From Devosia nitrariae (GTDB lineage: Bacteria > Pseudomonadota > Alphaproteobacteria > Rhizobiales > Devosiaceae), in NCBI RefSeq assembly GCF_030160115.1, contig NZ_BSNS01000011.1:434001-498000 (forward strand): a stretch of DNA of 64,000 nt. The letters are read 5' to 3'. Shown one piece after another: positions 10,246-17,949 of this stretch. Position 1 is the stretch's first letter. Each line of letters starts with the position of its first letter. The position numbers and the translations under genes were made by a program. Below the pieces are notes generated by a model, which searched no databases, was not told the origin of the DNA, and saw only the letters and a program-made list of their open reading frames with translations.

Positions 10246-10286
10246 GTTTTCAGCAAAAGCGGTCGCCACTTTTGCGGTTCGAAAAC
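10246..10286. repeat. Nested inverted repeat between phnC and phnD
   Basis: GTTTTC (10246-10251) and GCAAAAG (10253-10259) pair with CTTTTGC (10269-10275) and GAAAAC (10281-10286), giving a two-step hairpin. An 18-base part (10264-10281) recurs exactly, inverted, at 26452-26469, so this is one copy of a dispersed palindromic element. In this intergenic position it could also influence the relative levels of phnC and phnD. Confidence 0.75.
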
Positions 10287-10302
10287 GCGATAACTCAACA
10301 AC

Positions 10303-11133
10303 TTAGTGCGCCGATTGGACCACCCGGGGCTCGGCCGTGCCAGCAACCCTGTGCCGCGCGACAATGGTCGACGTGAGGCTTTCGTCGACCGTCTCGTCGT
10401 CGGCCCCGCCATAGATCTCCTGGATGACCGCCGGCGTCAGCGCCTCGGGCGCGCCGTCGAATACCAAGCGGCCCTGCGCCATGCCGACGATACGGTCGCA
10501 ATAGGCGCGGGCGGCATCGAGCGTATGGAGGTTGCAGATAACGGTCATCCGATCCTCCTTGTTGATCGTGCGCAGCGCTTCCATGACCAGGCGCGCATTG
10601 CGCGGATCGAGCGAGGCGATGGGCTCGTCGGCAAGGATCAGCTTCGGGTTCTGGATGAGCGCCCGGGCGATGGCGACACGCTGCTGCTGACCACCGGAAA
10701 GCGTGTCGGCCCGCTGCAGGGCCTGCGGCAGCAGGTCCAGCCGGTCGAGCGCCGCCGCGGCCATACCCCGCTCATGCGTCGAGAAATGCTTGAACATCAC
10801 TGGCAGCGTGCCGGCCGTGCCGATGCGCCCGATAAGGACATTGGTGATGACGTCGAGCCGGTTCACCAGGTTGAACTGCTGGAAGATCATGGCGCAGCGG
10901 GCCCGCCAGGCCCGCAGGTCCTGGCCGGAAAGGCCGCTGATGCTGCGCCCCTCGAAGAGGATATCGCCCGATGTCGCGGAAACGAGCCGGTTGACGAGCC
11001 GCAGCAGGGAGGATTTGCCCGCCCCCGAGCGGCCGATGACGCCCACCATCTGACCCGGTTCGACCCGCAACGATACTTGGTCCACCGCCAGGACATCGCC
11101 GAACGACTTAGTCGCGCTCCTGATTTCGAGCAT
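10303..11133 (-). CDS. phnC: Phosphonate ABC transporter ATP-binding protein PhnC
   Basis: A 276-residue ATPase. The ATG at 11133 starts the fold (MLEIRSATKSFGDVLAVDQV); the open frame extends 42 codons upstream without homology. Walker A is GRSGAGKSS, the signature [15 protein letters not shown] and Walker B LILADEPIASLDP, all typical of PhnC. First gene of the importer operon phnC-phnD-phnE-phnE-acetyltransferase. No C-P lyase genes accompany it, so the imported compound must be processed elsewhere. Confidence 0.94.
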   Translation of the reverse strand: MLEIRSATKSFGDVLAVDQVSLRVEPGQMVGVIGRSGAGKSSLLRLVNRLVSATSGDILFEGRSISGLSGQDLRAWRARCAMIFQQFNLVNRLDVITNVLIGRIGTAGTLPVMFKHFSTHERGMAAAALDRLDLLPQALQRADTLSGGQQQRVAIARALIQNPKLILADEPIASLDPRNARLVMEALRTINKEDRMTVICNLHTLDAARAYCDRIVGMAQGRLVFDGAPEALTPAVIQEIYGGADDETVDESLTSTIVARHRVAGTAEPRVVQSAH

Positions 11134-11532
11134 GCCGATGCCTTTCGCTCTGGTTCCGGAATAAATCGCTGACAGAAATACTTGAGCGGCTGCTTTAGGT
11201 CGCCAAGTCAAGCTTCGATGTGTGGACGCTAACGATTGAATATGACATTCGTATTTCACCTAAGCCGTTGTAATCGAATATCTTATTCTTAGACGAATAC
11301 AAAATTCGTATAAATGTCCAGGTTCCGAGCAATATCAACCGGTTAGGCGGCGACGCGCGCCTGCGGGCACGTGGCCTGCGGCTGGACCGCCGTCGCACCT
11401 ACCCATTTCTACGGGGTCCCGTGACCGAAAACGGCGTTTTCGGGTCGATCGGCTGTTGCACGGCGTACCGGATTTGCCCTATCCGTCCACTGCCCGCAAT
11501 AAGAAGAAAGATGCGGGGGGAGATATCGGCAA
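11134..11532. promoter_or_regulatory. Divergent regulatory region between phnC and the TRAP genes
   Basis: A 399-base gap holding an AT-rich core. ATTCGTAT occurs at 11247-11254 and 11304-11311, and ACGAAT (11293-11298) pairs with ATTCGT (11304-11309) as an inverted repeat with a five-base spacer. This looks like an operator for a dimeric regulator acting on phnC, the TRAP genes or both. No clear tandem Pho box was found and I see no gene. Confidence 0.5.
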
Positions 11533-12108
11533 ATGCGCTTGCTCGTTGGGTTCATCCGTCTCGTCGGCGGACTGAACTGGATCGTCGGACAGACCCTGTC
11601 CTGGCTAGCCCTCGGTACTGTGCTCGTCTGCTTCACCGTGGTGGTGCAGCGTTACGTCTTCCACACATCGATGATCTGGTTGCAGGACCTCTATGTGTGG
11701 TTGGCGGGCGCCATGTTCACGGGCGTCGCCGGTTTCGCGCTCCTGCGCAACGACCATGTGCGTGTGGACATCTTCTACCGGCCCTGGCCGGTGCGGCGAA
11801 AGGCGATAGCCGATCTCTTCGGCGTCGTCTTTTTCCTTTTGCCGTTCATGTATGTGGTCTGGACCTATGGCTGGGTGAACGTCACCCGCTCCTGGGGCTT
11901 GCGCGAGGGCTCGGGCAACATTGGCGGCATGCCGGGGCTCTTTATCCTCAAGAGCTTTATCCTCGTCTTTGCCGTGCTCATCGCGTTGCAGGGCCTCGCC
12001 ATGGCCGCCCGTGCCATCCTGGTGCTGGCCGGCCGTGAGGAGATGCTGCCCGAACACCTGCGCTACCAGCGCGATGGTGACGCCCACCACGCCGGAGAGA
12101 TCGCCTGA
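11533..12108 (+). CDS. dctQ: TRAP transporter small membrane subunit (DctQ)
   Basis: A 191-residue protein with four membrane helices, the usual DctQ topology, including WLQDLYVWLAGAMFTGVAGFALLRNDHVRVDIFY, where the H-VRVD motif is a family signature. It forms the membrane complex with the large subunit, whose start shares one base with this stop (TGATG). A GGGGGGAG ribosome site precedes the ATG. The matching periplasmic binding protein is 2.3 kb downstream, past an opposing two-component pair. Confidence 0.93.
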   Translation: MRLLVGFIRLVGGLNWIVGQTLSWLALGTVLVCFTVVVQRYVFHTSMIWLQDLYVWLAGAMFTGVAGFALLRNDHVRVDIFYRPWPVRRKAIADLFGVVFFLLPFMYVVWTYGWVNVTRSWGLREGSGNIGGMPGLFILKSFILVFAVLIALQGLAMAARAILVLAGREEMLPEHLRYQRDGDAHHAGEIA

Positions 12109-13496
12109 TGGATCCCGTCCTCCTGGGAGAGATTCTCTCTGCCCTCATGTTCGTCGGCGTCATCGGCGTCTTGCTGATTGGCTTCCCCGTCGCCTTTTCG
12201 CTGGCCGGCACCGCCTTGATCTTCGGGCTCATCGGCTGGTGGCTCGGCGTGTTCGACCCCTCGAACTTCGGCTCGCTGGCGCCCCGCTATATCGGCCTGA
12301 TGATCAACGAAGTGCTGGTCGCCGTGCCGCTCTTCATCTTCATGGGCGTGACGCTCGAACGTTCGGGCATCGCCGAGCAACTGCTTTTGACCATGGGCAA
12401 GCTCTTCGGCAATTTGCGCGGCGGGCTCGGCATCTCCGTAGTCATCGTTGGCGCGCTGCTTGCCGCCTCGACGGGCGTTGTCGGCGCAACAGTCGTGACC
12501 ATGGGCCTGATCTCGCTGCCGGCGATGCTGCGTGCCGGCTACAAGCCCGAGCTCGCGACTGGCGTCATTGCCGCGTCAGGCACCCTCGGCCAGATCATCC
12601 CGCCCTCGACGGTTCTCATCTTCATGGGCGACATGCTCTCAGGCATCAATCAGCAGGTGCAGATGGCCCAGGGCAATTTCGCGCCCGAGCCGGTGTCGGT
12701 CGGCGCGCTCTTTGCCGGAGCCCTCCTGCCGGGCGTGGTGCTGGTCGCTCTCTACATGGGCTTCGTTGTCTTCAAGGCGGTGACCGACCCCAAGTCGTGC
12801 CCGGCGACCCCGGTGCCGGACGCGGAGCGGCAGCACCTGCTGCGCGAGGTGGCGGTTGCCCTCATCCCGCCGCTGCTGCTGATCATCGCCGTTCTCGGCT
12901 CGATCCTCGGCGGCATCGCGACGCCAACCGAAGCCGCCTCCGTCGGTTCCGTCGGCGCTTTGATCCTCGCCGCGCTCCGTCGCAAGCTCACCTTGCCCAT
13001 CCTGCATCAGGTGGTGGTCTCGACCGCGACCATCACCTCGATGGTCTTCATCATCCTCTTCGGCGCGGCGGTATTCTCGGTCGTGTTCCGCATGATGGGC
13101 GGCGACAATCTCGTGCACGAGTTCCTCGCCTCGATGCCCGGCGGCGCCATCGGCGCGGCGATCATCGTCATGTTCATCATGTTCCTCCTGGGGTTCATCC
13201 TCGACACGTTCGAGATCATCTTCATCGTGATCCCGATCACCGCGCCGATCCTGCTGACCCTGGGGCTCGATCCGATCTGGCTGGGTGTGATGGTGGGCGT
13301 TAACCTGCAGACGAGCTTCCTGACGCCACCCTTCGGGTTTGCGCTCTTTTACCTCCGCGGCGTCGCCCCGCCGCAGGTCTCGACCGGCATGATCTATCGC
13401 GGCGTCATTCCCTTTGTGATCCTGCAGATCATCGCAATCATGGTGCTATTCGCGTTCCCGCAGATCATCACCTGGCTGCCGGAGGTGCTCTACTAG
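12108..13496 (+). CDS. dctM: TRAP transporter large membrane subunit (DctM)
   Basis: A 462-residue sodium-coupled transporter subunit with 12-13 helices. Family motifs include the N-terminal LIGFPVAFSLAG, VPLFIFMGVTLERSGIAEQLL, and GTLGQIIPPSTVLIFMG with the conserved proline pair in a helical hairpin. Length and ending suit DctM. It is coupled to dctQ. TRAP systems import carboxylates; the linked binding protein resembles those for 2-oxo acids (TakP group). Confidence 0.95.
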   Translation: MDPVLLGEILSALMFVGVIGVLLIGFPVAFSLAGTALIFGLIGWWLGVFDPSNFGSLAPRYIGLMINEVLVAVPLFIFMGVTLERSGIAEQLLLTMGKLFGNLRGGLGISVVIVGALLAASTGVVGATVVTMGLISLPAMLRAGYKPELATGVIAASGTLGQIIPPSTVLIFMGDMLSGINQQVQMAQGNFAPEPVSVGALFAGALLPGVVLVALYMGFVVFKAVTDPKSCPATPVPDAERQHLLREVAVALIPPLLLIIAVLGSILGGIATPTEAASVGSVGALILAALRRKLTLPILHQVVVSTATITSMVFIILFGAAVFSVVFRMMGGDNLVHEFLASMPGGAIGAAIIVMFIMFLLGFILDTFEIIFIVIPITAPILLTLGLDPIWLGVMVGVNLQTSFLTPPFGFALFYLRGVAPPQVSTGMIYRGVIPFVILQIIAIMVLFAFPQIITWLPEVLY

Positions 13497-13520
13497 AGCG
13501 GGACGCGAAAAAGTGGGAAC
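13494..13520 (+). repeat. Partial dispersed repeat after dctM
   Basis: The run GAGCGGGACGCGAAAAAGTGG right after the dctM stop closely matches the left arm of the element at 61243-61290 (GAGCGGGATGCGAAAAAGCGG). The right arm is missing here. It lies between convergent genes. Confidence 0.55.
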
Positions 13521-13534
13521 GGGAGAGTAGCCTT

Positions 13535-14176
13535 TCACCCCTCCGTGCCCATCAGCCCGTTGTCGATGACATAGCGGGTGAGGCCAGCGGTGGTGGCGAT
13601 GCCGAGCTTTTTCTTGATATTCTTGCGGTGTGTTTCGACCGTGCGCACCGAGATGTCGAGATCGGCGGCGACGTCCTTGTTGGATTTGCCGCGCGCCAGC
13701 AGTAGCAGCACGGCCTGCTCGCGCGTCGTCAGCGGCATGGCCGCCTCGTTGCGGTGCCGCCGCTCCAGCAGCGCGTCGGCCACTCCCGAGGAGAAATAGG
13801 TGCCGCCCGCCGCCACCGCCTCGATGGCGGCGACGATCTCGTCGGTCGATACGTCCTTGAGGATATAGCCCGAGGCCCCGTACATGACGGCGGTCGAGAT
13901 GTATTCACGGCTGTCGTGCATGGAGAGCATCAGCAGCCGCGCCTTCGGGAAACGCTCGCGGAAGAGCTCGATAGCGTCGAGCCCGCTGAGGTTGGGCATG
14001 TTGATGTCCATCATCACCACGTCCGGCGCGATCTTCGCGGATTCGGCCAGCGCCGCCTCGGCCGAGCCGACCGCTGCGGTAACCTCGATGTGCGCATAGG
14101 TCTCGAGCACCGACCTTATGCCCTCGAGCACCAGCGGATGATCGTCGCAGATCAGGACGCGAATGGGTGCGCTCAC
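13535..14176 (-). CDS. Response regulator, NarL/FixJ family
   Basis: A 213-residue regulator with phospho-acceptor Asp57 in VVMMDINMPNLSG and a C-terminal LuxR helix-turn-helix (LTTREQAVLLLLARGKSNKDVA). The start overlaps the kinase gene by four bases. Encoded on the opposite strand inside the TRAP locus, it probably controls the flanking TRAP genes in response to the cache-domain kinase. Confidence 0.94.
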   Translation of the reverse strand: MSAPIRVLICDDHPLVLEGIRSVLETYAHIEVTAAVGSAEAALAESAKIAPDVVMMDINMPNLSGLDAIELFRERFPKARLLMLSMHDSREYISTAVMYGASGYILKDVSTDEIVAAIEAVAAGGTYFSSGVADALLERRHRNEAAMPLTTREQAVLLLLARGKSNKDVAADLDISVRTVETHRKNIKKKLGIATTAGLTRYVIDNGLMGTEG

Positions 14177-15555
14177 GCCGGTTCGAGCTCCGAACTCTGC
14201 CCGATGTAGACCGACTTGGGCAGGCGGGCTCGGAGCGTTGTTCCTCCGCGGGTCGTCCTGACGTCAAGCGACCCACCGAAGTGTTCCATGCGCTCCTGCA
14301 TATTGCGCAAGCCAAGGCCGCCCTGCGCACGCGCCGCCGGCATATCGGAAAAGCCGCGTCCATCATCCTCGATGAGAAGCTGTGCGCCGTTGCCGTCGCT
14401 GGAGATCGCCATGCGCACATGGGTGGCGTCGGCATGCCGCTCGATGTTGGTCAGCGCCTCCTGCGCGACGCGGTAGAGGGCGGTTTTTGCCTCCGGCAGC
14501 AGCACGTTCTTGAACGCCACCGACTTGAGGTCGACGGTGATGCCCGTGCGTTCGGTGAAGCTGTCGGTCAGCGCTTCGAGTGCGGCGCTGAGGCCCAGAT
14601 CGTCAAGCATGCCAGGTCGTAGGTCGTGGGAGATGCGCCGCACCTCCTTGATGGCGCCGTTGAGGCCCTGGGCTCCGCGCTCGATGACGGCGAGCGTATC
14701 CGGCGCATCGGAGCGGACCTTGGCGGCTGCAAGGTCGAGCATGTAGCGGGCCGCCACCATCGACTGCGAGATGCCGTCGTGCAACTCGCGCGCGATGCGG
14801 GCGCGCTCCTCCTCCTGCGTATCGATGACCCTCTGCGTCAATGCCTTGAGCTTGGTGTCGGCCAACCGGCGCTCTCGCAGCGTCAGCATGAAGCTGGCAA
14901 GGAATACTCCGAAGACGATGGGAACGGTGATGGCCGCAACGATGATGAAGGTGGTGTTGATATGCGAGCGCAGGTCCTCCTCGGCCGCGGCGGTCTGGGC
15001 GAAGACGTCGTCGAGGTAGACGCCGGTGCCGAGCATCCATTGCCACTTGTCGAGGCCGACGGCAAAGGAGAGCTTGTCGGCCACGGTCCCGGCAGATGGC
15101 TTCTCCCACTTGTACTGGTGGAGCCCGCCGCCCTCCTTGGCCCGTTCGATGAGGTTGTAGATCACGCGATTGCCGTCGGGATCTTCCATATCGAGCCAGT
15201 TCCTGCCGTGACGGAACGCCTGGCGTGGATGGACGACGTTGATCCCGTCGTAGTCGTAGACGAAGAAATACCCGTCCGGCCCATAATCGAGCGCCGATAG
15301 GATTGCCTGTACCTGGGCCTTGGCCTCCTCGTCGTCGGGTCCGGCGGCCGAGTAGATCTCGTCGATGGCCGAGATCGCCATGTTGGTCAGGTTGAGGAGC
15401 TCGTTCTCCTTGGACCGCAGCAGGTTGCGCTCGAAGGTCGCGATGCTGGCGCGCGCCAGCTGTGTGGACTGGAAGGTAACGAGCGCAGTGATGGCAAGGA
15501 TGGCGAGCACGAGCGGCAGCACCGCCAGCGCCAGGATCTGCTGTCGAAGGTTCAT
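14173..15555 (-). CDS. Sensor histidine kinase with periplasmic cache domain
   Basis: A 460-residue kinase: helix one (about 8-29), a single-cache periplasmic domain (about 35-190) with the hallmark DGYFFVYDYDGINVVHP and WLDMEDPDGN, helix two (about 205-228), a HisKA_3 domain with phospho-acceptor His259 (ARIARELHDGISQSM), and a HATPase domain. Single-cache domains usually bind small carboxylates, amino acids or similar ligands, which fits control of the neighbouring TRAP importer. It is co-transcribed with the response regulator. Confidence 0.94.
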   Translation of the reverse strand: MNLRQQILALAVLPLVLAILAITALVTFQSTQLARASIATFERNLLRSKENELLNLTNMAISAIDEIYSAAGPDDEEAKAQVQAILSALDYGPDGYFFVYDYDGINVVHPRQAFRHGRNWLDMEDPDGNRVIYNLIERAKEGGGLHQYKWEKPSAGTVADKLSFAVGLDKWQWMLGTGVYLDDVFAQTAAAEEDLRSHINTTFIIVAAITVPIVFGVFLASFMLTLRERRLADTKLKALTQRVIDTQEEERARIARELHDGISQSMVAARYMLDLAAAKVRSDAPDTLAVIERGAQGLNGAIKEVRRISHDLRPGMLDDLGLSAALEALTDSFTERTGITVDLKSVAFKNVLLPEAKTALYRVAQEALTNIERHADATHVRMAISSDGNGAQLLIEDDGRGFSDMPAARAQGGLGLRNMQERMEHFGGSLDVRTTRGGTTLRARLPKSVYIGQSSELEPA

Positions 15556-15701
15556 CTCTGTCCGGGCTCCTCCCCAGGAGCGAATGGTAGCACGCCGCCT
15601 ATGCGATGCGGCTGCGTAGTAGTGGGTAGCTCTTTATCGGTTTTGTAATTCGCTGCAAGCAGTGTACTGGACAACCATTCGCCATGGCGCTTGTCTATGA
15701 T

Positions 15702-15740
15702 AACGCGAATGCGTTGCGGCCGCCTTCAGGAGAAGGCGGC
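15702..15740 (+). promoter_or_regulatory. Palindrome and hairpin in the leader of the TRAP binding-protein gene
   Basis: AACGC (15702-15706) and GCGTT (15711-15715) form a short inverted repeat. Just after, a perfect nine-base stem (15719-15727 with 15732-15740, loop AGGA) lies 50 bases before the start codon, with no T-run. The first could be an operator; the second could stabilise the abundant binding-protein mRNA. Confidence 0.5.
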
Positions 15741-15790
15741 GCTGACTGCTTTGTAAGCGGACGATGATCCGCTGGGGCTCTCTTGGGAGG

Positions 15791-16900
15791 ATGACTGTGA
15801 AGAGACGTGAATTTTTCAAATCCGCCAGCGTGACGGCGGTTGGAGCTGCTGCTGCGACTGCAGGACTGGCGACCCCTGCCATTGCCCAGGGCAACGCCAC
15901 CTGGCGCATGGTGACCACCTGGCCAAAGAACTTTCCGGGCCTCGGCGTCGGTGCACAGCGCCTTGCCGACCGCATCACGGCTGCGACCGGCGGGCGTCTG
16001 ACCATCCAGGTCTTCGCCGCCGGCGAGATGGTGCCGGGCCTGCAAGCGCTGGATGCTGTCATCGACGGCTCGGCCGAGATGAGCCACGGCGCGGCCTACT
16101 ACTGGCAGAACAAGAGCCAGGGCTTGTCGTTCTTCACCGGTGTGCCCTACGGCATGACCAGCCGCGAATTGACCGGCTGGGTGCGCTATCTCGGCGGCCA
16201 GGAGATCTGGGACGAGATCTACGACCAGTTCGGTCTGCAGGGGTTCCTTTCGGGCGACACCGGCACCCAGGCTGGCGGCTGGTTCAAGAACGAGCTGACG
16301 GGCGTTGCCGACGTGCAGGGCCTGCGCTTCCGCACGCCCGGCCTCGGTGGGCAGGTCTGGGCTAAGCTCGGCGCTTCGGTCACCAACCTCGCAGCCGGTG
16401 AAATCTTCGCCGCCCTGCAGTCGGGCACGCTCGATGCGGCCGAGTTCGTCGGTCCCTATAACGATCTGGCGCTCGGCTTCTACCAGATCGCCAAGAACTA
16501 CTACTTCCCGAGCTTCATCGAGCCCGGCCTCGCCACCGAACTCGTGGTCGACAAGGCCAAGTTCACCGCGCTGCCGGCCGATGTGCAGGCGATCGTCAGG
16601 GACGTCTGCCAGGCCGAATACGACGCGGTCGCGGCCGACTTCGCCGCCAACGACCCGCGCGCCCTGCAGGCGCTCGTCAGCGAGCACGACGTCCAGATCC
16701 GCCAGTTCCCTGAGGAGATCCTGGAGGCGGGCGCCGTTGCCGCCAAGGAACTGCTCACCGAAATCCGCGAGAGCGGTGACCCGCTGACCAAGAAGACGGC
16801 TGAGAGCTTCGTGGCCGGGCTCAAGCTCGTGCGTCAGAAGACCGACGGCACGGACATGCTCTTCCTGCGCGCACGCGAGCAGTACTTCACTCTCGACTAA
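15791..16900 (+). CDS. dctP: TRAP transporter periplasmic binding protein, DctP/TakP group
   Basis: A 369-residue binding protein. The ATG at 15791 begins a Tat-type signal peptide (KRREFFKSASVTAVGAAAA, cleavage near PAIAQ-G); a start 27 bases upstream would bury it. The mature start WRMVTTWPKNFPGLGVGAQRLADRI and the segment GGWFKNEL resemble TakP, which binds 2-oxo acids in Rhodobacter. It should deliver ligand to the DctQM pair upstream. A strong terminator follows. Confidence 0.93.
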   Translation: MTVKRREFFKSASVTAVGAAAATAGLATPAIAQGNATWRMVTTWPKNFPGLGVGAQRLADRITAATGGRLTIQVFAAGEMVPGLQALDAVIDGSAEMSHGAAYYWQNKSQGLSFFTGVPYGMTSRELTGWVRYLGGQEIWDEIYDQFGLQGFLSGDTGTQAGGWFKNELTGVADVQGLRFRTPGLGGQVWAKLGASVTNLAAGEIFAALQSGTLDAAEFVGPYNDLALGFYQIAKNYYFPSFIEPGLATELVVDKAKFTALPADVQAIVRDVCQAEYDAVAADFAANDPRALQALVSEHDVQIRQFPEEILEAGAVAAKELLTEIRESGDPLTKKTAESFVAGLKLVRQKTDGTDMLFLRAREQYFTLD

Positions 16901-16923
16901 GCCTGGCCCAGCTTCTCATTTTG

Positions 16924-16955
16924 AGCCCGGCGGGAGACCGCCGGGCTTTTTGTTT
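16924..16955 (+). terminator. Rho-independent terminator after dctP
   Basis: A perfect ten-base GC stem (16924-16933 with 16938-16947, GAGA loop) followed by TTTTTGTTTTT. It ends the TRAP binding-protein transcript and isolates the ku-ligD unit. Confidence 0.93.
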
Positions 16956-17008
16956 TTGTGGTCCGGTGAGGGGGCCTTCGTCGCACAACGAAGCAAAGTG
17001 TTGAGACA

Positions 17009-17034
17009 GGAACAATCGCCGCGGGCATCGCGTT
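17009..17034 (+). promoter_or_regulatory. EcfG-type general-stress promoter upstream of ku
   Basis: GGAAC (17009-17013), a 17-base spacer and CGTT (17031-17034) exactly match the alphaproteobacterial EcfG/RpoE2 consensus. The ku start lies 36 bases downstream, a normal leader length. RpoE2 control of ku homologues is known in Sinorhizobium, which supports the call. Confidence 0.75.
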
Positions 17035-17070
17035 GACGCATGAGGAAACTCGAAGCGTTGCGAGCGTCAC

Positions 17071-17946
17071 ATGGCTGCACGTCCCATCTGGAAAGGCCAA
17101 TTGCGCCTTTCCCTGGTCTCCATCCCTGTCGAACTCTACAGCGCCACCAAATCCGGCGCTAAGCCCTCGTTCCGCCAGATCCACGAGCCGACCGGCAAGC
17201 CCATCCACTATCAGAAGGTCGTGGAAGGAGTGGGTCCGGTGGACAAGGACGAGATCATGCGCGGCTTCGAGTACGAGAAGGGCGATTATGTCCTTCTGAC
17301 CGACGAGGAGCTGGATGCCGTCAAGCTCGAGACCAAGAGGACGCTCGAGCTCACCCAATTCGTCGGCGCCTGCGAGATCGACCCGATCTATTTCGACAAG
17401 TCCTATTTTGTCGTGCCCTCCGACGAGTTGGCCGAGGATGCCTTCCGGGTGATCCGCGATGCGTTGCGCCAGACTGAGAAGGTCGGGCTCGGGCAGCTCG
17501 CCTTGCGCGGCAAGGAGTATCTGGTGGCCATCAAGCCCACCGGCACCGGCCTGTTGATGGAAACGCTCCACTACGAGGCGGAAATCCGCAAGGCCGACCC
17601 CTATTTCAGCGAGATTTCGGACAAGAAGGCCGAGAAGGACCTGCTCGATGTAGCGACCGCCCTTATCGAGAAGAAGACCGCCAAGTTCGACGCCGAGGTG
17701 TTTAGGGATCACTACCAGGCGGCGCTGCGTGAGCTGATCGAGCGCAAGCTCAAGTCCAAGGGCCGCAAGATCACCGCAAAGGAAGAGGAGGCGCCCGCCC
17801 GTCCGTCGGGTGAGAACGTCGTCGACCTCATGGCGGCCCTGAAGCAAAGCCTCGAAGGCTCCCGGGGCAAGGCGCGCACCAAATCCTCGTCTGCTTCCAA
17901 ATCGAAATCGAAAGCGAAAGCGACGACCCGCAAGAAGGCGAGCTGA
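17071..17946 (+). CDS. ku: Non-homologous end-joining protein Ku
   Basis: A 291-residue bacterial Ku. The core (about 1-255) starts with WKGQLRLSLVSIPVELYSATKS and includes FRQIHEPTGKPIHYQKVVEG and ELTQFVGACEIDPIYFDKSYF. It forms a homodimeric ring on DNA ends and recruits LigD. The C-terminal tail (about 265-291) is a Lys/Ser-rich basic extension, typical for DNA binding by many Ku proteins. ligD starts three bases after the stop. Confidence 0.97.
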   Translation: MAARPIWKGQLRLSLVSIPVELYSATKSGAKPSFRQIHEPTGKPIHYQKVVEGVGPVDKDEIMRGFEYEKGDYVLLTDEELDAVKLETKRTLELTQFVGACEIDPIYFDKSYFVVPSDELAEDAFRVIRDALRQTEKVGLGQLALRGKEYLVAIKPTGTGLLMETLHYEAEIRKADPYFSEISDKKAEKDLLDVATALIEKKTAKFDAEVFRDHYQAALRELIERKLKSKGRKITAKEEEAPARPSGENVVDLMAALKQSLEGSRGKARTKSSSASKSKSKAKATTRKKAS

Positions 17947-17949
17947 GCT

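Noticed and set aside
11134..11260. Possible Pho box before phnC
   Set aside because: Single TGTCA(T/G) half-sites are present on the minus strand but not the paired 11-base direct repeat expected for PhoB.
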